38,276 nt of DNA from positions 1 to 38,276 of the forward strand of contig JAGRFM010000036.1 in assembly GCA_020446045.1 (NCBI GenBank), given 5' to 3'. A program made the translations under genes and the position numbers. Each line of letters begins with the position of its first letter. The first letter of the stretch is position 1. This document shows, in pieces, positions 7,108-14,298 of this stretch. The stretch comes from Nitrosomonas sp. GTDB lineage: Bacteria; Pseudomonadota; Gammaproteobacteria; Burkholderiales; Nitrosomonadaceae. The notes below the pieces were generated by a model. The model saw only the letters and a list, made by a program, of their open reading frames with translations. It was not told the origin of the DNA and searched no databases.

Positions 7108-9487
7108 TTTTTTCATTGCCGTTTGGTGTTTCTTTACTGCCTTTGGACAATTTCTGACGGATATTCTCCAGTTCACGCAGACGTTCTTCGACGTTGGCAT
7201 TTATCCGGTCTGCTGTTTCACCGGTTAACACTTCCATCGCTTCATCAAAATTTTTGTAGGCATAAACGGCAAATTGCCCGTTTGCACAGGCATCGATCAC
7301 ATCCGCTCTCAGCATCAAATGTTTGACATTACTGGCAGGAATCAATACCCCCTGATCACCGGTTAATCCACGAAACTTACAGATGTCGAAAAAACCTTCA
7401 ATTTTTTCATTAACCCCGCCTATAGCCTGAGCTTCACCGCGCTGATTGACCGAACCGGTCATGGCGAGACTCTGCCGTATCGTGAGCCCCGACAATGCGG
7501 AAAGCAAACTGCATAGTTCAGCCATAGATGCACTGTCGCCATCAATCCGCCCATACGATTGTTCAAACACCAGGCTGGCCGAAAGCGATAAAGGATAATC
7601 TTTGGCATAACGTTCCGCCAGAAACGAAGACAGGATGAAAACACCTTTGGAATGAATCGCCCCGCCGAGTTTTGTCTCGCGCTCAATGTCCACCACTTTT
7701 CCATTGCCAAGCCGGGTAGTCGCCGTGATCCGGGATGGAATGGCAAAACTGACATTACCCAGTTGCATCACCGCGAGGCCGTTGATTTGCCCTGTCTTGG
7801 AACCTTCGGTATCAATCATCAAGGTGCCGCGATTAATTGCCTCCTGCAACAGCTCCCGAACTCTGTCGCCGCGATAAATCTGTGCATCAATGGCCTGTTG
7901 CACATGTTCACCATTGACGACCGATTGATTAGACATGACGGCATAATGATCTGCCTCACGTAACACGTCGGACATATCCATTACATTGATCGAAAGCTTT
8001 TCTGCGTCTCCGGCAAGTCTGGCGCCGTGTTCAATAATACGCGCCACACCGGAACGATCAAACGGCCGCAATTGATCACGTCGCTGCAGTCCTGCTATCA
8101 TCTGGGCATAAACCTGTTGGTTATCATCGGTACGGTGCATTCGGTCATCGAAATCCGCCGCAATTTTGAACAACTGTTTGAATTCCGGATCATAGGCGTG
8201 CAACAGGTAATAAAGCCTGCGTTCTCCAATCAATACTACCTTGATATTCAACGGAATCGGTTCAGGTTCCAGCGACACTGTGCTGACCATACTGTAAATC
8301 TGACCAAGCGATTGAATCTTGATTTGCTGCGAAAACAACGCACGCTTGAGCCCTTCCCAGCCATACGGTTGCATCAGCAATTTCATCGCATCAATAATCA
8401 GATAACCGCCATTGGCCTGATGCAGCGCACCCGCTTTGATTAACGTAAAATCAGTCTGTAACGCCCCCATATGCACGGTATATTCTACGGCACCGATCAG
8501 GTTGGCATAATTGGGCAGATCGAGAAACACAACCGGCACACCACCGTCGTGCTGCGTATGATCGACAAGGATATTCACGTCATAGCGCTTGAAAGCCGGC
8601 ATTTTCATAAGCGGCACATGCATGTGCTGCGTGGTGTCTTCCTCACGGCGGAAATTCTGCTGATTATTGATGACGTCCTGCTGGACGGACTCCAAATATT
8701 TCAGAATCACCGGATGATATTGATACTTGTTTTTCAGTTCATCAATCAAATGACCAGAAGCAAACATCACGATTTCCCGGTTGAGTTCCTTTATTCTGTT
8801 ACGCGCCTCCCGTTGCCATTGCGGTTGCATACGTAAAAGCGCGGTCAGTTTTTCTTCCAGGGTATTAATCGCTTTTTCGATGCGCTGTTGTTCCTTTTCA
8901 GGCAGCGCATCAAATTCTTTGGGTTTGATGACTTCATTGTCTTTCACGGGCGCAAATGCAAAACCGTGTGGCGTTCGCAGCAACCGCATGTTGCTGGCTT
9001 CCGCTTCATCATTCAAGGTGCTGAAAGCGGATTCGATCGTTTTTTTCAGATCGTCATCAATTTCCTGTAAACGCAAATGATACTCGTCGGTCTCAAATGC
9101 GCTCGGAATGGCGCTACATAAGTCCTCAACCAACTGATGCATATCCTGACGAAAAATAGTGGCATGCTCGCTGGTCAGGCTGATCGAAATAGGTTCTGAC
9201 GGCTTATCGAAATTATTCACATAAACCCAGTCCGGCGGCATTTCTCGGGTTTGTGACTGCTTATCAAGATAATCCCGTACGACCGTATGTTTACCCAGAC
9301 CGGTTGGACCGAGCACAAACAAATTATACCCGTCATGCCGAATATTCACCCCCAATTGCAACGCCTTTAAAGCGCGATCCTGACCGGCCACCTCCTCAAG
9401 TACATCCAGTTGATCGGTGGTTTCGAAATCAAACTGATCCAGATCACATATTATATAAAGCTGATCTGCAGCAAGTGGTTTTATCAT
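7097..9487 (-). CDS. Lon-like ATP-dependent protease (LonB/LonH/YcbZ type)
   Basis: 796 residues. The N-terminal ATPase part has Walker A GPTGLGKHT at 60-68, followed by a long helical insertion. The C-terminal Lon protease domain carries the Ser-Lys dyad: Ser652 in GDSAS and Lys695 in NEKIEG, 43 residues apart as in E. coli Lon (679/722). The classic Lon N-terminal substrate domain is absent, so this is the AAA_32/Lon_C family (E. coli YcbZ/LonH-like, archaeal LonB-like), not Lon itself. No membrane segments are evident, unlike archaeal LonB. It should degrade misfolded or regulatory proteins in the cytosol. The stop lies 11 bp inside the downstream Usp gene. Confidence 0.92.
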   Translation of the reverse strand: MIKPLAADQLYIICDLDQFDFETTDQLDVLEEVAGQDRALKALQLGVNIRHDGYNLFVLGPTGLGKHTVVRDYLDKQSQTREMPPDWVYVNNFDKPSEPISISLTSEHATIFRQDMHQLVEDLCSAIPSAFETDEYHLRLQEIDDDLKKTIESAFSTLNDEAEASNMRLLRTPHGFAFAPVKDNEVIKPKEFDALPEKEQQRIEKAINTLEEKLTALLRMQPQWQREARNRIKELNREIVMFASGHLIDELKNKYQYHPVILKYLESVQQDVINNQQNFRREEDTTQHMHVPLMKMPAFKRYDVNILVDHTQHDGGVPVVFLDLPNYANLIGAVEYTVHMGALQTDFTLIKAGALHQANGGYLIIDAMKLLMQPYGWEGLKRALFSQQIKIQSLGQIYSMVSTVSLEPEPIPLNIKVVLIGERRLYYLLHAYDPEFKQLFKIAADFDDRMHRTDDNQQVYAQMIAGLQRRDQLRPFDRSGVARIIEHGARLAGDAEKLSINVMDMSDVLREADHYAVMSNQSVVNGEHVQQAIDAQIYRGDRVRELLQEAINRGTLMIDTEGSKTGQINGLAVMQLGNVSFAIPSRITATTRLGNGKVVDIERETKLGGAIHSKGVFILSSFLAERYAKDYPLSLSASLVFEQSYGRIDGDSASMAELCSLLSALSGLTIRQSLAMTGSVNQRGEAQAIGGVNEKIEGFFDICKFRGLTGDQGVLIPASNVKHLMLRADVIDACANGQFAVYAYKNFDEAMEVLTGETADRINANVEERLRELENIRQKLSKGSKETPNGNEKNGD

Positions 9488-9617
9488 TACCGGATTCCCG
9501 TGTTATTTTCCAACAAACCCCAAAAAGCAAAACTATCATAAATCTACATAGAATCTCATCGTCATGAATTTCCCGCCGGAAAATCAGACCGTGCTGACAA
9601 CTATCCGTCGCAATGTG

Positions 9618-9995
9618 TTATTCACAGGCATAAGCTTCTCCTGAAAAGATGATCTGCTTGATAACACCGGGCACCTCAAAACGTGTTGTATTGGAATTCA
9701 ACACATGAACAGTGTCTGCCCCCAAATCAGCCGCTGCTTTTTGAAGATTGGTTCTGGCGATAATCAAACGCTGTGGATACGGCTTTTCATTGTCACTTTC
9801 TTCCGATTGTCCGGCAACACTGCCAAGCTTTTCACAGCCGGCAAAATCGTTTCCTTCACCGATAACCAGCACTATCCGCTTGGCGGTCTTCGGCTCGGTT
9901 GATTCAACAGCCTCAGCCAACACAGCCTGACTCACTGTTACTAAAAGTAATACAGTTATTATCAGAAATAAGTTTCTAACCCAATTTACAAACAT
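9618..9995 (-). CDS. Small exported protein, DUF4156/RcsF-like fold
   Basis: 125 residues from ATG 9995. I chose this over the ATG at 10007 because GGAG stands 6 bases before it. A signal peptide is clear (hydrophobic NLFLIITVLLLVTVSQAVLA, likely cleavage after AVLA). The mature part has one Cys in FAGCEKLGSVAG, then RLIIARTNLQKAAADLGADTVHVLNS, and a terminal Cys in GEAYACE. The pattern 'gCe.lG.v.g ... lr..Aa.lGad.V' is that of DUF4156/RcsF-like envelope proteins. There is no lipobox, so it is probably periplasmic. The function is unknown. It is monocistronic on the minus strand, between the Lon-like gene and the transposase. Confidence 0.7.
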   Translation of the reverse strand: MFVNWVRNLFLIITVLLLVTVSQAVLAEAVESTEPKTAKRIVLVIGEGNDFAGCEKLGSVAGQSEESDNEKPYPQRLIIARTNLQKAAADLGADTVHVLNSNTTRFEVPGVIKQIIFSGEAYACE

Positions 9996-10128
9996 AAATA
10001 ACTCCATTTAAAGCTTCATTCTATCAATTCCAGTTAAATATTTATTCATGCAATTTTATTAGCACTGGAAACAACATGAATTCGGTCATAAAGCGCACAC
10101 AAAAGCCAGAATTTGAAATGTAACGCCA

Positions 10129-10965
10129 TCACAACCCGGCTTTCTTAATAATCCGGCTGACCGTTGCATAATGCAAGCCAAATTCATCCGCAATCGCTTT
10201 CATCGAATAATCACCCGTTTGATAGGCTGCTGCAATCCCTGTATTTCTGTTAGCAAAAGAAGAATAATACGAAAGCGGTCTGGCTGCTGCCCTTCTCTGC
10301 GCGCGCGGAATTTCACTGATATTTTTATCGGATTGCATATGCTGCTGCATGGTTTTGACAAATTCCTCCTTACCAAGATAAATCTGCCCGCGCAGATCAA
10401 CCCAAACGCTTGGCAATTTCATTCCCGCATGGACAAAATCAATATAGGCTGCAATGGCTCGCTTGCGTTGTTTACCAAACTGTCCCAGTACCCAATCTGT
10501 TTGCAACCAATCAGGACGATCGCTTTTGCCAGTCATCGCTGAATAACTGCTCCAGGACCATTGTTCGACAGCTTTGACTTCACCTGACCGTACCGGATTC
10601 AAAACAACATAACGCGACAATTCGAGCAGATAACTGTCTTTATCCACCAGAATTGCTTTATAACGCCCCTGATAAACATGCCCTACTCGATTGTGCCTGC
10701 GATTAAAATTCTGAGTATAAACACCATTTAATTGCCGCATCCCTTTGGACAAATTCGCTTCTGCTGTTTCCACAACAATATGATAGTGGTTATCCATCAA
10801 ACAGTAGGCGTGACAAACCCAGTTAAACCGTTTGCAAACATGGCCAAACAATGTCACCCAGTTACTGCGGTCAACATCATCCAGATAAATGTCCTCTCGG
10901 CGATCTCCTCGCGAGGTCACATGATACAAACCACCGGATAATTCAATTCTTAACGGCCTTGCCAT
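10129..10965 (-). CDS. REP-associated tyrosine transposase (RAYT/Y1_Tnp family)
   Basis: 278 residues from ATG 10965 (MARPLRIELSGGLYHVTSRG, the standard opening of this family; an upstream TTG at 10977 would add four residues). The HUH motif is His60-Tyr61-His62 in LMDNHYHIVVET, and the probable nucleophilic Tyr is at about 112 in DSYLLELSRYV. An HTH segment (SMKAIADEFGLHYATVSRI) ends the protein, as in the longer RAYT subgroup. Such proteins cut and rejoin single-stranded palindromic REP sequences and are usually domesticated single-copy genes. It appears intact. Candidate associated repeats lie upstream at 10975-10990 (small palindrome) and 11027-11050 (tandem repeat). Confidence 0.9.
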   Translation of the reverse strand: MARPLRIELSGGLYHVTSRGDRREDIYLDDVDRSNWVTLFGHVCKRFNWVCHAYCLMDNHYHIVVETAEANLSKGMRQLNGVYTQNFNRRHNRVGHVYQGRYKAILVDKDSYLLELSRYVVLNPVRSGEVKAVEQWSWSSYSAMTGKSDRPDWLQTDWVLGQFGKQRKRAIAAYIDFVHAGMKLPSVWVDLRGQIYLGKEEFVKTMQQHMQSDKNISEIPRAQRRAAARPLSYYSSFANRNTGIAAAYQTGDYSMKAIADEFGLHYATVSRIIKKAGL

Positions 10966-11026
10966 TATCAATTTCAATATTGGAATATTGCGCAGGTTAT
11001 AGCATTAATTGTTGCAACACAAGACT

Positions 11027-11050
11027 TGACCCCATAATTGACCCCATAAT
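11027..11050. repeat. Perfect 12-bp tandem repeat upstream of the RAYT gene
   Basis: The unit tgaccccataat occurs twice head to tail (11027-11038 and 11039-11050), preceded by aagact. It lies about 60-85 bp upstream of the RAYT start. TGACCCC-containing motifs near RAYT genes are something I associate with this family from general experience; whether this is the cognate element here is inference. Confidence 0.6.
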
Positions 11051-11056
11051 CAGGCC

Positions 11057-11105
11057 AAAAAAATACTGGATTCACGTTAACCAAAATTAACGATGAATCC
11101 AGTAT
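11057..11105 (-). terminator. Rho-independent terminator of the small lipoprotein gene
   Basis: Arms 11063-11080 (atactggattcacgttaa) and 11087-11105 pair over 18 bp with one bulged base and a 6-base loop. On the minus strand the stem is followed by a run of seven T (complement of 11057-11063). It begins about 25 bases after the lipoprotein stop, so it fits as that gene's terminator. The alternative is that the palindrome is a REP-like target of the neighbouring RAYT. Confidence 0.7.
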
Positions 11106-11129
11106 AGCTATTATATTATCTATAGCTGC

Positions 11130-11273
11130 TTAGCGGTGTTCTTCTGGTATATGATGATCAGGTTTAATGGTCGTACCATAACTATCTGGATCGGGTGAAT
11201 CAGGTGCAGATGGTGAACATGCCATTAACGCAAATGTAGATAATATAACAATTAAAAATGCTGAAAATTTCAT
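11130..11273 (-). CDS. Small lipoprotein, 47 residues
   Basis: Starts at ATG 11273 with AAGGA eight bases upstream; the open frame extends farther up but without a ribosome site. The sequence MKFSAFLIVILSTFALMACS is a textbook lipoprotein signal with lipobox LMAC (Cys19), leaving a mature peptide of only 29 residues rich in Pro, Ser and Asp (SPSAPDSPDPDSYG) and ending in a His/Glu-rich tail (KPDHHIPEEHR). No family was recognised. The gene is monocistronic, with its own terminator directly downstream. The His-rich acidic end could bind metal, but that is speculation. Confidence 0.7.
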   Translation of the reverse strand: MKFSAFLIVILSTFALMACSPSAPDSPDPDSYGTTIKPDHHIPEEHR

Positions 11274-11813
11274 TTTATTATTCCTTAAACAGTTACATTG
11301 AAAATGTATCGTTACAAAACGACACATAAGTCGCTATGTTGCCTATAATGCTTTATCTAATTATTGATCTACATCAACTTCTATTGTTTTGACAGTTTTG
11401 CTATCACCAATTACTGGCGATCAAGCAATCGCATTTCGCTCACACAGCGACGGCGCATTTTATAATCGGTTGCTACTGTTTGCAACGCTAGAGGTTATCT
11501 ATCAGTCGATAATTCGAACAATTTTACCGCCCTGCAGCGATTCGATATAAAACAAAAACACCACTGAAAAACTGCTTGACTAAACCTCTCGCACCTGCTG
11601 CGTTGATATTTGGGTTACGCAAAACGCGCGAATTATTTCATCCATTGCAGCAAACAAGATTGGCCTCTTCCGTGTCTCTTTTTGGCCGGTGTTATCCGGT
11701 TAATTCAGGATGTTTAAATACGGTGATGCTCTTGATTTTTGAATTGTGCGCCTGAACCCAATATATGAACCGAAAAAATCTGTCGGATTTTTTTACACTA
11801 CCAGGCTGAAACG
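11274..11813. other. Long noncoding stretch
   Basis: No convincing gene lies between the lipoprotein start and the regulatory region of the VWA gene. The only structure I note is an AT-rich hairpin (aaaaaatc 11773-11780, gatttttt 11786-11793, 5-base loop) flanked by CCGA, which ends in a T-run on the plus strand and could end a short plus-strand transcript. The remainder shows no tRNA-like or open-frame structure. Confidence 0.5.
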
Positions 11814-11862
11814 TTGCCTAATAATACAGGCCACCATAACAACCATCTGTTTTATTAGGCAA
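11814..11862 (+). promoter_or_regulatory. Inverted repeat upstream of the sigma-54 promoter (candidate activator site)
   Basis: Arms 11814-11829 (ttgcctaataatacag) and 11847-11862 (ctgttttattaggcaa) pair over 16 bp with one mismatch and a 17-base spacer. The repeat ends 11 bp before the -24 element of the sigma-54 promoter, a position where an enhancer-binding protein dimer pair could sit. In PEP-CTERM bacteria the PrsK/PrsR two-component system with RpoN is the known type of regulator for such genes; assigning it here is inference. Confidence 0.55.
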
Positions 11863-11872
11863 AATCAAATTC

Positions 11873-11888
11873 AGGCATGTTTTTTGCT
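11873..11888 (+). promoter_or_regulatory. Sigma-54 (RpoN) promoter of the VWA PEP-CTERM gene
   Basis: The sequence aggcatgttttttgct matches the -24/-12 consensus TGGCACGNNNNTTGCW at 10 of the 12 specified positions, including the essential GG (11874-11875) and GC (11886-11887) at the required spacing. It is 60 bp upstream of the VWA start, which would give a leader of about 50 bases with an AAAGGA ribosome site. Confidence 0.75.
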
Positions 11889-11947
11889 TAATTAAAGTAT
11901 GTACAGAAGTACATTTGTTTTTTTAATATCACATTAAAGGATAAACA

Positions 11948-12862
11948 ATGCAAAAACAATTCAAAAAAAGAGTTACCTATCTGGCATTAGCAACAGCTAT
12001 TGTAGCTGGCGGGATTTCAGCTGCTCAAGCAGCCCCTATAGCAGCTGATGTTGTGTTTATCGTGGATGAATCAGGATCGATGTCCGGCGAACATGCATGG
12101 CTTGGTGGCATGATTGGCTCTTTAGAAGCGGAGCTTACTGCAGCGGGTGTAGGTGTATCCGAAAGCAATAACTATGGACTGATTGGGTATGGTGCAACAG
12201 GCACCCATACATCAGCCGGATCGGGAGGTCATGCACATACTGTTGGCGGCGGCCAGTGGGGAAGTGCAGCTCAACTTGCCACAGCAACATCAGGTCTGGT
12301 TGCGTCCGGAGGATTTGAGGATGGGTATCAGGCCATAGATTATTTCTTCGATAATTATACGATTGATGCAAACCATGCCTTAAACATCGTTCTGATCACC
12401 GACGAAGACAGAGATGTATTGGATGGCTCCTTAAGCTATGCGTCTATTTTAGCGGAGATTCAATCACATGGCGGGTTATTAAATGCGGTTATAGATTGTG
12501 GATTCGCTGGCAGTGGTGGAGCACCCAGTAGCGCAATTGGTATAGATTCCGGCAATAATGCGTATCTCGCTGACGGTGCCGGTGGGTATACCACTACTGG
12601 CGGCGGTCATCAAAGTGGTGGCTGCTTTGGAACATCATATGCCAATTACGGTCAAATGGCTCTTGCTACTGGCGGCGCAGCATGGGACTTAGGTATTTTG
12701 CGTAGCGGCGGCCTAAACGCCACTTCATTTACGAATGCATTTGTAGACATTAAAGTTCAAGAAATTGTTACTATTCCTGAGCCAACAACACTTGCTTTAC
12801 TGGGTATGGGCTTGATAGGTTTCGGAGCGATATCTTCTCGACGTAAACAATCTGCAGCTTAA
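11948..12862 (+). CDS. VWA-domain PEP-CTERM sorting protein
   Basis: 304 residues. Signal peptide 1-28 (cleavage after AAQA). A von Willebrand A domain follows directly, with MIDAS motif DESGSM at 40-45 and a downstream ITDEDRD acidic loop, so divalent-metal-dependent adhesion or binding is likely. Two Cys (in IDCGFAG and GGCFGT) sit in Gly-rich loops and may form a disulfide. The C-terminus is a complete PEP-CTERM signal: PEP at 277-279, the hydrophobic LALLGMGLIGFGAI, then the basic SSRRK. Such proteins are cut and anchored or released by an exosortase (EpsH/XrtA-type), which is not encoded in this window. Expression is probably sigma-54 dependent. AAAGGA precedes the ATG. It is the only gene of its unit. 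Confidence 0.9.
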   Translation: MQKQFKKRVTYLALATAIVAGGISAAQAAPIAADVVFIVDESGSMSGEHAWLGGMIGSLEAELTAAGVGVSESNNYGLIGYGATGTHTSAGSGGHAHTVGGGQWGSAAQLATATSGLVASGGFEDGYQAIDYFFDNYTIDANHALNIVLITDEDRDVLDGSLSYASILAEIQSHGGLLNAVIDCGFAGSGGAPSSAIGIDSGNNAYLADGAGGYTTTGGGHQSGGCFGTSYANYGQMALATGGAAWDLGILRSGGLNATSFTNAFVDIKVQEIVTIPEPTTLALLGMGLIGFGAISSRRKQSAA

Positions 12863-12888
12863 TTTTCTATTCTGAACGAATACCGATT

Positions 12889-12925
12889 ATTGCCGCATAA
12901 AGCTGATTAAGCTTTATGCGTGCAA
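12889..12925 (+). terminator. Hairpin after the VWA gene
   Basis: Perfect 11-bp arms (cgcataaagct 12894-12904, agctttatgcg 12910-12920) with a 5-base loop; allowing one bulged T, the stem extends five more pairs (attgc / gcaat). It starts 27 bases after the stop codon. There is only a weak T-run after the stem, so it may be an mRNA 3'-stabilising hairpin rather than an efficient intrinsic terminator. Confidence 0.55.
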
Positions 12926-13287
12926 TTTCGGATGTAAATCATTACCCACCAGTCACAGCAGACTTTGAAATCTGTCCTATTTAACGAACTTCCTTACTTT
13001 GGCGTATTTTTGAAAAGGCGCAATGAGGTAATAACCTGTTATTACAACGAATTGCAACACTGAAAAAATTAAAAAACAATGGGCTATAAATAGCATAGTG
13101 TAATCTACCATTTGGGTGAAAGGATTCCCTTGAGATTGTTCTTTTTATTCATAAAGTTTATGTTCTTTTATATGGTCAGCTGAGGTTATTAGGATTTTGC
13201 TTACCTCTTTTATTTACCGTGTTGCGCCAAGCTAGAAAGCCTCTCAATATGCTAAACTCCCCGCAGCTTTAAAAGATAAGTTACACC
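12926..13287. other. Noncoding stretch before the hydrolase gene
   Basis: No open frame with gene-like features and no RNA gene was found in these 362 bases. A 27-base segment at 13167-13193 resembles one at 37964-37991 in the right-hand noncoding region (about 22 matches with two single-base gaps). The sequence is AT-rich and probably contains the promoter of the downstream hydrolase gene. Confidence 0.5.
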
Positions 13288-14286
13288 ATGAAAACCGACT
13301 CTGTCCCGCAGTACACCGAACCCTATATCGCACCGAAATGGCTGCGTGGTGGTAATGCGCAGACGATTTATCCTTACATGATGCGGCAAAAACCATTGTT
13401 CGCCTACCGGCGTGTTCGCTGGGAATTGGACGATGGGGATTTTATCGATGTCGACTGGCTGGATGGCAACACCAATGCGCCACTGGTCGTCATTTTCCAC
13501 GGATTGGAAGGTGGATCGAACAGTCATTACATTATCAGCATCAAAAACATCCTGCAGCAGTATGGCTGGCACAGTGTGGTGATTCATTTCCGCGGCTGTT
13601 CAGGAACACCGAACCGGTTGCCACGTGCTTATCATGCGGGTGATTCGACAGAAATTGACTGGATGGTCAAGCGTATCGTGCAGGAATACCGCCAAGCCAA
13701 TGACAGCGACCAACCGGCCTACGCTATCGGCGTGTCACTCGGCGGCAATGCGTTATTAAAATGGCTCGGCGAACGCGGCGAAGAAACCAGAAACTGGTTA
13801 AGTGGCGTTGCTGCCATTTCAGTACCGCTGGATCTCGCGGCAGCCGGTGCAGCACTGGATTCGGGTTTCAACAAGGTTTACACGCAACATTTTCTGACCA
13901 CATTGAAACGCAAAGCATTTGACAAACTGAAAACATTTCCGGATTTATTCGACGCCAAAGCGCTTGCGCAATGCCAAACAATATACGGTTTTGACAATAT
14001 CGTTACCGCGCCTTTGCACGGTTTCAAGGATACCGACGATTACTGGCAGCAATCGAGCAGCAAGCAATGGCTGCCGCATATTCTGGTGCCGACGCTGGTC
14101 ATTAATGCCCGCAACGATCCATTTATGCCTGCTTCAGTTTTGCCAAGACCCGAAGAAGTTTCATCGGCTGTGACTCTGGAATTTCCCGATGAAGGCGGCC
14201 ATGCCGGTTTTATCCAGTCACCCTTCCCCGGAAAAATGGAGTGGTTGCCGAGAAAGATCATCAGCTTCTTTGATCATCAATGTTGA
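13288..14286 (+). CDS. yheT: YheT-like alpha/beta hydrolase
   Basis: 332 residues, the usual length for the YheT/ABHD1-3 family. The N-terminal family signature PKWLRGGNAQTIYP is present, the oxyanion region is VIFHGLEGGSNSHY, the nucleophile is Ser150 in GVSLGGN, and the remaining triad is Asp277 (NARNDPFMP) and His305 (GGHAGF). The family contains esterases acting on short acyl or lipid substrates; the physiological substrate in bacteria is unknown. It is cytosolic, with no signal peptide. The gene is monocistronic and converges on trhP with only 12 bp between stops; a 6-bp stem with a 4-base loop (14283-14298) covers the junction. Confidence 0.9.
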   Translation: MKTDSVPQYTEPYIAPKWLRGGNAQTIYPYMMRQKPLFAYRRVRWELDDGDFIDVDWLDGNTNAPLVVIFHGLEGGSNSHYIISIKNILQQYGWHSVVIHFRGCSGTPNRLPRAYHAGDSTEIDWMVKRIVQEYRQANDSDQPAYAIGVSLGGNALLKWLGERGEETRNWLSGVAAISVPLDLAAAGAALDSGFNKVYTQHFLTTLKRKAFDKLKTFPDLFDAKALAQCQTIYGFDNIVTAPLHGFKDTDDYWQQSSSKQWLPHILVPTLVINARNDPFMPASVLPRPEEVSSAVTLEFPDEGGHAGFIQSPFPGKMEWLPRKIISFFDHQC

Positions 14287-14298
14287 TTGCCTAATCAA

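Noticed and set aside
9705-9902. Plus-strand open frames opposite the DUF4156-like gene
   Set aside because: They are antisense shadows without ribosome sites; the minus-strand gene has a signal peptide and a good ribosome site.
14283-14298. Bidirectional terminator between the YheT-like gene and trhP
   Set aside because: Only a 6-bp AT-rich stem (ttgatt/aatcaa) without clear T-runs; too weak to list as a feature.
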